This document shows positions 1 through 4,841 of a stretch of 8,045 bases of DNA, piece by piece (position 1 is the stretch's first letter; each line of letters opens with the position of its first letter). The notes beneath the pieces were generated by a model, which saw only the letters and a list, made by a program, of their open reading frames with translations, was not told the origin of the DNA and did not search any database. This DNA comes from Bacteroidetes bacterium UBA1952 (GTDB lineage: Bacteria > Bacteroidota > Bacteroidia > Chitinophagales > Chitinophagaceae), in assembly GCA_002336725.1 (NCBI GenBank), contig DDEO01000016.1, positions 19,441-27,485 on the forward strand, in the 5' to 3' direction. A program made the position numbers and the translations under genes.

Positions 1-37
1 TCAACAACTATCAACAACTATCAACAGCTATCAACGC
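1..37. repeat. 10-bp tandem repeat (TCAACAACTA-type), about 3.5 copies
   Basis: Two identical copies of TCAACAACTA lie at 1–10 and 11–20. A third with one change (TCAACAGCTA) is at 21–30, and a partial, more diverged copy starts at 31. The array may extend left of the window. It lies downstream of the plsC-like gene on the minus strand. No coding role is visible. It is a simple minisatellite of unknown function. Confidence 0.8.
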
Positions 38-70
38 CTGTTAGCCATGAAACATGAAACATGAAACAGG
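37..70. repeat. ATGAAAC x3 heptamer repeat inside a CCTGTT/AACAGG inverted repeat
   Basis: Three perfect ATGAAAC units occupy 47–67. They are bracketed by CCTGTT (37–42) and AACAGG (65–70), a 6-bp inverted repeat that overlaps the last unit. In RNA read from the minus strand this could form a weak stem with a long loop just after the plsC stop codon at 73–75. No U-tract follows, so it does not look like a standard intrinsic terminator. Confidence 0.6.
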
Positions 71-72
71 TA

Positions 73-828
73 TCACCGGGTGATATGCGTCCGCATCTGC
101 TCGTGGATAGCGGCGCTCAATTTCCCGGCATCTTCGGATGTAAGCCCGGTTGTTTCGGTTGGTGGCAGAAAGTGGAAATCAATCGGTGCGGGCCAGGCAT
201 AGAGTGCCGGTTTGCCGGGCAGGATGTGCGCCGTATTGCTCAAAACGGCAGGCATAATCGGTTTTTGAGTGCGAATGGCCGTAAGAAAAGCGCCTTTCTG
301 AAAGGGTTGGAGCGCCACGCCGCCCTTGTTGCGCGTGCCTTCGGGGTAGAGGCACAGGTGCAGCCCCATGTGCAGGGCAGCTTCCATTTTGCTAAAACTC
401 TCTTTGCGACTTTGTTCGCTTCTGCGGTCCACCAGGATAGAGCCGGCGGTGTAGATAACCCCAAAAATAGGTACGCGCGAAATCTCTATTTTGGCCAGCG
501 TCTTGTTGGCTCCCGGAATCCAGGGCGAGGTAACCGGTACATCCAGAAACGAATTATGGTTGCACACCACTACATAGTTCTGCCCTTTCCGGAAATATTC
601 CGTTCCGCGCCGCCGCACGGGGCAAAAAACCAGCGGCAGATACACGCCCATCCACACCCGGAAGATGCGGTGCAGGGCGCGTGAACTGCGCGGCTCGGGC
701 AGCAGGCGCGTGAGCAATACCGGAATGAAGATTACCAGCATGGTAACGACAAACAGCAGCGCGGCATAGATAAAGAAAATCCGGCCCAGCCAAAGCCGGA
801 CCGGATGAATTTTGGCAGAAGGGGTCAT
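73..828 (-). CDS. plsC: 1-acyl-sn-glycerol-3-phosphate acyltransferase (PlsC-like), Bacteroidota-type
   Basis: This 251-residue membrane acyltransferase should transfer an acyl group to lysophosphatidic acid to give phosphatidic acid in phospholipid synthesis at the inner membrane. An N-terminal hydrophobic segment (about residues 13–40) is followed by the catalytic HX4D motif HNSFLD (H91–D96) and the substrate-binding PEGTR block (162–166). Length is normal for the family. Stretches such as VVVCNHNSFLDVPV and GANKTLAKIEISRVPIFG resemble Chitinophagaceae/Bacteroidota PlsC more than sphingomonad PlsC, judged from memory and not by search. The ATG at 828 lacks a clear Shine–Dalgarno, which is common in Bacteroidota. 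It lies 39 nt behind ung on the same strand, so the two may be co-transcribed. G+C is about 55–57%, below the rest of the window. Family assignment is firm; the exact acyl acceptor and the origin are inferred. Confidence 0.9.
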   Translation of the reverse strand: MTPSAKIHPVRLWLGRIFFIYAALLFVVTMLVIFIPVLLTRLLPEPRSSRALHRIFRVWMGVYLPLVFCPVRRRGTEYFRKGQNYVVVCNHNSFLDVPVTSPWIPGANKTLAKIEISRVPIFGVIYTAGSILVDRRSEQSRKESFSKMEAALHMGLHLCLYPEGTRNKGGVALQPFQKGAFLTAIRTQKPIMPAVLSNTAHILPGKPALYAWPAPIDFHFLPPTETTGLTSEDAGKLSAAIHEQMRTHITR

Positions 829-867
829 AAAGTGGCAGAGAAGTGCGAAGGTACAGCCGCCCTGCCG

Positions 868-1551
868 CTATGCCGGAATGCGCCAGTCAATCGGCGTTTT
901 GCCGTGCGTCGCCAGGTATTCATTGGCCGCCTTAAAATGGCCGTTGCCCAAAAAGCCATTGTGCGCCGAGAGCGGCGAAGGATGTGCACTCTCCAGAATC
1001 AGGTTTCTGTCTGCGGGAATGAGCGCCGCCTTGCCTTGTGCAAATCGTCCCCAGAGCATATAAACAAGGTGGCTTTTTTCGGTAGCCAGGGTTTGGATAA
1101 CCGCGTCGGTGAATTGCTGCCAGCCCAGTTTGGCGTGCGAATTGGCCTTGTGGGCTTCCACCGTCAGCGAGGCGTTGAGCAGCAGCACGCCCTGCCGCGC
1201 CCATGCCGAAAGGTTGCCATGCGCGGCAGGCGCAATGCCCAGATCGCTCTGCAATTCCTTGTAGATGTTGACGAGGCTGGGCGGCACTTTCACCCCCGGT
1301 TGCACCGAAAAGGCCAGCCCATGCGCCTGACCCGCGCCGTGATAGGGGTCCTGCCCGAGGATCACCACTTTCACCGCATCGAGCGGGGTGAGTTCCAGCG
1401 CGGCCAGCCGCTGGCCGCGCGGGGGATAGATCCGTTTGCCCGCCGCCTCCTCGGCGGTCAGGAAGCCGCCCAGTTGCCGCGCCTGCTGGGTGGCCAGCAC
1501 CGGTTCCAGCGCCGCGCGCCAGCTTTCGGGAACCGCATCCGAACCTGCCAT
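868..1551 (-). CDS. ung: Uracil-DNA glycosylase, family 1
   Basis: Ung removes uracil from DNA and starts base-excision repair in the cytoplasm. The 227-residue protein has all the family-1 landmarks: the water-activating GQDPYH motif (66–71, catalytic D68), the uracil-contacting Asn in LLLNASL (N126), and the leucine-loop motif HPSPLSAH (190–197, with H190). Length matches the family. The frame is open further upstream to an ATG at 1626, but the start at 1551 fits known N-termini and has a purine-rich GAGGGG upstream. The longer start would overlap the rnd start region. It is divergent from rnd (76 nt apart) and upstream of plsC. The C-terminal third uses codons (GGA, CGA, AGA, GCA, AAA) that the N-terminal part avoids, and its residues look Bacteroidota-like, so the gene may be a mosaic. 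Confidence 0.95.
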   Translation of the reverse strand: MAGSDAVPESWRAALEPVLATQQARQLGGFLTAEEAAGKRIYPPRGQRLAALELTPLDAVKVVILGQDPYHGAGQAHGLAFSVQPGVKVPPSLVNIYKELQSDLGIAPAAHGNLSAWARQGVLLLNASLTVEAHKANSHAKLGWQQFTDAVIQTLATEKSHLVYMLWGRFAQGKAALIPADRNLILESAHPSPLSAHNGFLGNGHFKAANEYLATHGKTPIDWRIPA

Positions 1552-1569
1552 AATCGCACCCGCCCCTCG

Positions 1570-1602
1570 CACAATGTGCACAATGGGCTTTTCAGCAAGC
1601 CC
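1570..1602. promoter_or_regulatory. Divergent ung/rnd intergenic region: palindrome, direct repeat and hairpin
   Basis: The 76-nt gap between the ung and rnd starts must hold the control signals of both genes. It contains CACAATG twice in direct orientation at 9-bp spacing (1570–1576 and 1579–1585), which creates the perfect 8-bp palindrome TGTGCACA (1575–1582). Next to it is a perfect 6-bp hairpin, GGGCTT (1585–1590) with AAGCCC (1597–1602) around a 6-nt loop. No convincing –35/–10 pair stands out. A role in regulation is inferred from position only. Confidence 0.4.
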
Positions 1603-1627
1603 GCTTCGTCCTAAGCATGACAGCATA

Positions 1628-2251
1628 ATGGCTGTCTATCTCCACGAAGAAGATCTCCCCGAAGGCGTGCTGGCTCCCGGCGCGATTGCGGTGGACACCG
1701 AAACCATGGGTTTGATTACCCCGCGCGACCGGCTGTGCCTCGTGCAGATCAGCGATGGCAAGGGCGACGAGCATCTCGTGCGCTTTGGCCCGAACAGCAC
1801 CTATGCCGCGCCCAATCTGCGCGCCGTGCTGGCCGATCCCGAACGGCTCAAGATCTACCATTTCGCGCGTTTCGACATTGCCGCCGTCCAGCATTACATG
1901 GGCGTGGTGGCAGCCCCCGTGTTCTGCACCAAGATCGCCAGCAAACTGGTGCGCACCTACACCGACCGGCATGGGCTGAAAGATCTGGTGCGCGAATTGC
2001 TGGGCAAGGAAATCAGCAAGCAGCAGCAGTCGAGCGACTGGGGCGGGCCGGATCTGTCCGATGCGCAGCGTGAATATGCCGCCAGCGATGTGCGCTATCT
2101 CCACGCCTGCATGGACATTCTCGTCACGCGGTTGCAGCGCGAGGGGCGGATGGAACTGGCGCAGGCCTGTTTCGACTTCCTGCCACATCGCGCCGCGCTC
2201 GATCTGGCCGGTTGGCCCGACCACGACATCTTCAGCCACGAAGCGGCCTGA
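1628..2251 (+). CDS. rnd: Ribonuclease D-like 3'-5' exonuclease (DEDDy, short form)
   Basis: This is a DEDDy-family 3'-5' exonuclease, most likely acting on the 3' ends of tRNA or other structured RNA in the cytoplasm. ExoI is AVDTET (D23, E25), ExoII is HFARFD (D83), and ExoIII is YAASD (Y150, D154); together they give the complete metal-binding set plus the catalytic Tyr. At 207 residues it consists of the nuclease domain alone, without the HRDC domains of the roughly 375-residue E. coli RNase D; short forms are common in alphaproteobacteria. The ATG at 1628 gives a natural N-terminus (MAVYLHEEDLP). An in-frame extension back to 1436 runs antisense through ung and is not credible. The stop overlaps the lptC start by one base (TGATG), so the two are translationally coupled. 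RNA rather than DNA as the substrate is inferred from family. Confidence 0.92.
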   Translation: MAVYLHEEDLPEGVLAPGAIAVDTETMGLITPRDRLCLVQISDGKGDEHLVRFGPNSTYAAPNLRAVLADPERLKIYHFARFDIAAVQHYMGVVAAPVFCTKIASKLVRTYTDRHGLKDLVRELLGKEISKQQQSSDWGGPDLSDAQREYAASDVRYLHACMDILVTRLQREGRMELAQACFDFLPHRAALDLAGWPDHDIFSHEAA

Positions 2252-2886
2252 TGACCGCTATTGCCGACCGGTTGCGCGACACGCGCAGGGCCGATGCCCT
2301 GCCCGGTGGCCCGCGTGACCGGCGGATCGCCTTTCTGTGGCGCGCGCTGCCGATCGGGGTCGGCATGGTGCTGGCGGTGATGGTCGTCACGCCGATGTTC
2401 CCGCGCGGCGAGGTCAGCTTTCTGCTGGATCGCACCAAGGTTGCGATGACCAGCGAACGTCTGGCCGTGCAGCAAGCCACCTATCGCGGCACCGACGATC
2501 AGGGCCGCGCCTTTGCCCTGAACGCGGGGCAGGCGGTGCAGCATTCGGCCAATGTTCCGCTGGTCGCCATGCGCGATCTGGTCGCCACGATGCAGATGAA
2601 AGACGGACCGACCCAACTGGCCGCCAAAACCGGCGAGTACGAGATCGACAAGGAGCGCGTCACCGTGTCCGGTCCCGTGCAATTTGCCAGTCAGGATGGC
2701 TATCGGCTGACCACCAGCAGCGTGGCGGTCGATCTGAAGGCACGGCGCGCGACGGGCACCGGCGGGGTCAACGGCTCGCTCAAAAGCGGCACGTTTTCCG
2801 CCGACCGGATGGTGGTGGACCTGACTGACCGCAGGGTGACCTTGCAGGGCCGCGCGCATTTTCGCATGGTGCAGAGCGGGCGATAG
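2251..2886 (+). CDS. lptC: LPS export ABC transporter periplasmic protein LptC
   Basis: LptC is the bitopic inner-membrane component of the LptB2FGC–A–DE bridge; it takes LPS from LptFG and hands it to LptA. The 211-residue protein has a short basic cytoplasmic N-terminus, one transmembrane helix (about residues 27–49, IAFLWRALPIGVGMVLAVMV) and a periplasmic β-rich domain whose strands read like the OstA/LptC β-jellyroll (for example KTGEYEIDKERVTVSGPVQF, then GTGGVNGSLKSGTFSADRM). The ATG at 2251 overlaps the rnd stop codon. An upstream in-frame ATG at 2212 lies inside rnd and would add 13 residues before the natural start. The order rnd–lptC–lptA matches sphingomonads as I remember them. 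The sequence diverges from E. coli LptC, so the call rests on topology, fold-like repeats and context. Confidence 0.85.
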   Translation: MTAIADRLRDTRRADALPGGPRDRRIAFLWRALPIGVGMVLAVMVVTPMFPRGEVSFLLDRTKVAMTSERLAVQQATYRGTDDQGRAFALNAGQAVQHSANVPLVAMRDLVATMQMKDGPTQLAAKTGEYEIDKERVTVSGPVQFASQDGYRLTTSSVAVDLKARRATGTGGVNGSLKSGTFSADRMVVDLTDRRVTLQGRAHFRMVQSGR

Positions 2887-2898
2887 GCACGGCGCAAA

Positions 2899-2936
2899 GC
2901 TGCCTGGCGCAGCCTCGCCCGGCACAAGGCCCGGGT
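2899..2936. repeat. Two GC-rich hairpins between lptC and lptA (REP-like)
   Basis: The 108-nt spacer between lptC and lptA contains GCTGC–CTGGC–GCAGC (2899–2913). It also has CCCGG (2918–2922) paired with CCGGG (2931–2935), with a G·U pair possible at the outer edge. The arrangement of CCCGG, a short spacer and CCGGG resembles short palindromic repeats scattered through alphaproteobacterial genomes. Neither hairpin is followed by a T-tract, so neither is an intrinsic terminator. Either could tune mRNA stability between the two genes. Confidence 0.4.
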
Positions 2937-2994
2937 ACGATAAGTCTGCGCTATGCCTCTTTCCGCGCCGCGTCGCTTGGGCTAAGGCAGGCCT

Positions 2995-3516
2995 ATGTTG
3001 CGTAACACCACAATGCTCGCTCTGGTTGCCGCCCTCGCTTTGGGAGGCTCTGTCGCCGCTTTGGCACAAGGCTCGGGGCTGAACGGGCATGACAGCAAGG
3101 CGCCGGTCGATTTCGATGCCGACCATATGGACCTGCTCGACAAGCAGCAGCGCGTGCTTCTCTCGGGCAGCGTGGTTATCAAGCAGGGCGATCTGAAATT
3201 GCAGGCCGACCGCACCATCGTTGACTATATCGATCAGGGCGGGATCAAGGCGCAACGGATCGACGCGCTGGGCCATGTGCGCGTGACGCGCGGAAGCGAG
3301 AATGCCACCGCCGATGTCGCCAATTACGATCTCAACAAGCGGATCATCACGCTGGTCGGCAATGTCGTGTTGCAGCGCGACAAGGACATCACCCGCGGCA
3401 ACCGTCTGGTGATCGATCTGGCCGCGCATCACAGTGGATTCGTAGGCGCAGCGGGCAAGGCGGGCGCGGCAGGTCGGGTGACCGGCAGCTTCTCGGTGGC
3501 GGAATCCAAGAAGTGA
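2995..3516 (+). CDS. lptA: LPS transport periplasmic protein LptA (OstA-like)
   Basis: LptA polymerises in the periplasm to form the β-jellyroll bridge along which LPS moves from LptC to LptD. The 173-residue product starts with a clear Sec signal peptide (MLRNTTMLALVAALALGG…), with likely cleavage after ALA at residue 24. An OstA-type domain follows, with the expected opening VDFDADHMDLLDKQQRVLLSG and a characteristic second repeat around ARVTRGSENATADVANYDL-like positions 100–125. Length is typical. The ATG at 2995 is the only start that keeps the signal peptide intact; a modest AAGG lies upstream. The gene is 108 nt downstream of lptC on the same strand. In related genomes lptB normally follows, but here an AT-rich non-coding region begins straight after the stop codon. 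Confidence 0.9.
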   Translation: MLRNTTMLALVAALALGGSVAALAQGSGLNGHDSKAPVDFDADHMDLLDKQQRVLLSGSVVIKQGDLKLQADRTIVDYIDQGGIKAQRIDALGHVRVTRGSENATADVANYDLNKRIITLVGNVVLQRDKDITRGNRLVIDLAAHHSGFVGAAGKAGAAGRVTGSFSVAESKK

Positions 3517-3570
3517 TCAGGAGTGCAGCATAGAACCATTTTCGATGTATTCCGGAGAAGCCCACCTTTC

Positions 3571-3629
3571 GATTTAAATCAAATCATTGATTTTTCATGA
3601 AAATCATGCTTTACACTTTGCACCAAATC
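3571..3629. promoter_or_regulatory. Cluster of GATTT/AAATC palindromes (candidate regulator binding region)
   Basis: Six GATTT/AAATC pentamers fall within 60 bp, starting at 3571, 3576, 3581, 3589, 3601 and 3625. They combine into three abutting or overlapping palindromes: GATTTAAATC (3571–3580), AAATCA-T-TGATTT (3581–3593), and TGATTTT-TCATG-AAAATCA (3588–3606), whose core TTTTCATGAAAA is a perfect 12-bp palindrome. They sit 60–90 bp upstream of the probable gmd promoter. Binding by a MucR/Ros-type or nucleoid-associated regulator is an inference from A+T richness and the downstream polysaccharide genes. Confidence 0.45.
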
Positions 3630-3647
3630 GGGACATAGTGTCTGAAA

Positions 3648-3668
3648 ATAGGTAAATATACCTATAAT
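3648..3668 (+). promoter_or_regulatory. Probable gmd operon promoter (TATAAT) overlapped by a perfect inverted repeat
   Basis: A consensus –10 box TATAAT lies at 3663–3668. A perfect 7+7-bp inverted repeat with a 4-nt spacer, ATAGGTA-AATA-TACCTAT (3648–3665), overlaps the left half of that box, so a dimeric repressor bound there would block RNA polymerase. No good –35 hexamer is found at 16–18 bp (only a TGTCTG-like sequence near 3639), which would fit a promoter that needs an activator. The inferred start site is near 3675, leaving a leader of about 65 nt before gmd. Confidence 0.5.
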
Positions 3669-3671
3669 TGG

Positions 3672-3711
3672 ACTTGCCTATTCGCTCTGCCGGATTAGAC
3701 CGGTTGCAAGT
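3672..3711 (+). promoter_or_regulatory. Possible hairpin in the gmd 5' leader
   Basis: ACTTGC (3672–3677) can pair with GCAAGT (3706–3711). Inside it, CCGG (3690–3693) can pair with CCGG (3700–3703) around a 6-nt loop. The internal loop between the two stems is unequal (12 and 2 nt), so stability is uncertain. It would lie at the very 5' end of the gmd transcript if the TATAAT box is used. Confidence 0.25.
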
Positions 3712-3739
3712 GCGAAATAGTCGAAAGAGTCCCTTCCCG

Positions 3740-4816
3740 ATGCCTAGCCAAGAACCCCGCAAGGTTGCCCTCATCACCGGCGTGACGGGGCAAGACGGCG
3801 CCTACCTGTCGCGCCTGCTGCTCGAAAAGGGCTATGAGGTGCACGGGCTCAAGCGACGCTCCTCCTCGTTCAACACGGGGCGCGTCGAGGACATCTACGA
3901 GGACCCGCATGTCGAGAATGCCCGCTTCATTCTCCATTATGGCGATCTGACCGACAGCACCAACATCATCCGCATCATCCAGCAGGTGCAGCCCGACGAG
4001 ATCTACAACCTCGCCGCGCAGAGCCATGTGCAGGTGAGCTTTGAAACGCCCGAATACACCGCCAATGCCGATGCCATCGGCACTTTGCGCATTCTCGAGG
4101 CGATCCGCATTCTGGGGCTGGAAAACAAGACCCGCTTCTATCAGGCCTCCACCTCCGAGCTTTACGGTCTCGTGCAGGAAGTGCCCCAGCGCGAAACCAC
4201 GCCCTTCTATCCCCGCTCGCCCTATGGTGTTGCCAAGCTCTATGGCTACTGGATCGTGGTGAACTATCGCGAGGCCTATGGCATCCATGCCAGCAACGGC
4301 ATCCTGTTCAACCATGAAAGCCCCCTGCGCGGCGAGACTTTTGTGACCCGCAAGATCACCCGCGCGGCTGCCGCCATCGCGCTGGGGCGTCAGGAAAAGC
4401 TGTTCCTCGGCAATCTGGATGCCAAGCGCGATTGGGGCCATGCCCGTGAATATGTCGAAGGCATGTGGCGTATGCTGCAACAGGACGAGCCGGACGATTA
4501 CGTGTTGGCTACGGGCGAGACCACCACGGTGCGCCGGTTCGTGCAATGGGCCTTTGAAGACGCGGGAATCGAGCTGGAATTCACCGGCGAAGGCGCGGAC
4601 GAAAAAGGCATCTGCAAGAAAACCGGCAAGGTGATCGTGGAAATCGACCCGCGCTATTTCCGCCCGACCGAGGTGGATCTGCTGATCGGCGATCCGGCCA
4701 AGGCCAAGGCCAAACTCGGCTGGAGCCACACCACACCGGTCCGCGAACTGGCCCGCGAGATGGTGCAGGCCGACCTTGCCGTGATGCGCGACGCGCCCAT
4801 CGCCAAGGACAATTGA
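3740..4816 (+). CDS. gmd: GDP-mannose 4,6-dehydratase
   Basis: Gmd converts GDP-D-mannose to GDP-4-keto-6-deoxy-D-mannose in the cytoplasm. This is the branch point for GDP-fucose, GDP-rhamnose, GDP-perosamine and related sugars used in O-antigen or capsule. The 358-residue extended SDR enzyme shows the NADP-binding GVTGQDG (14–20) and the RRSSSFNTGRV segment that distinguishes GMDs. The catalytic set is T138, E140, Y162 and K166 (ASTSELYG and SPYGVAKLYGYW), and the NHESPLRGETFVTRK block (191–205) is also present. Length is typical. The ATG at 3740 has GAAAGAG about 10 nt upstream; the in-frame ATG at 3668 would add 24 residues unlike any GMD. It is the first gene of the polysaccharide operon, 25 nt before the next. 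No fucose/GMER-type or perosamine synthase gene is visible in the window, so the final sugar is unknown. Confidence 0.96.
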   Translation: MPSQEPRKVALITGVTGQDGAYLSRLLLEKGYEVHGLKRRSSSFNTGRVEDIYEDPHVENARFILHYGDLTDSTNIIRIIQQVQPDEIYNLAAQSHVQVSFETPEYTANADAIGTLRILEAIRILGLENKTRFYQASTSELYGLVQEVPQRETTPFYPRSPYGVAKLYGYWIVVNYREAYGIHASNGILFNHESPLRGETFVTRKITRAAAAIALGRQEKLFLGNLDAKRDWGHAREYVEGMWRMLQQDEPDDYVLATGETTTVRRFVQWAFEDAGIELEFTGEGADEKGICKKTGKVIVEIDPRYFRPTEVDLLIGDPAKAKAKLGWSHTTPVRELAREMVQADLAVMRDAPIAKDN

Positions 4817-4841
4817 GCCGCGCCTGAAAGGCATCCGGACA

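Larger units (their letters stand above)
3517..3739. other. AT-rich intergenic region between lptA and gmd
   Basis: This 223-nt stretch has no credible gene. It begins with an SD-like AGGAG (3519–3523) followed, at normal spacing, by ATA rather than a start codon; that frame closes at the TAA at 3575–3577. The middle (about 3565–3670) is much richer in A+T than anything else in the window and holds the palindromes and promoter listed separately. The last part (3669–3739) would be the gmd leader. It marks the change from LPS-transport genes to polysaccharide genes. Confidence 0.75.

Noticed and set aside
1..70. CRISPR array
   Set aside because: The repeats are 7–10 bp and contiguous with no spacers.
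61..684. Plus-strand frame of 207 codons antisense to plsC
   Set aside because: plsC has both catalytic motifs on the other strand; this frame has none.
2095..3432. Minus-strand open frame of 445 codons antisense to rnd, lptC and lptA
   Set aside because: It crosses three real genes and their spacers and has no domain signature.
3618..3646. TTGCAC (3618–3623) as a –35 or part of a sigma-54 promoter
   Set aside because: There is no TGGCAC-type –24 element at the right distance and no acceptable –10 at 17 nt. The TATAAT at 3663 is the better candidate.
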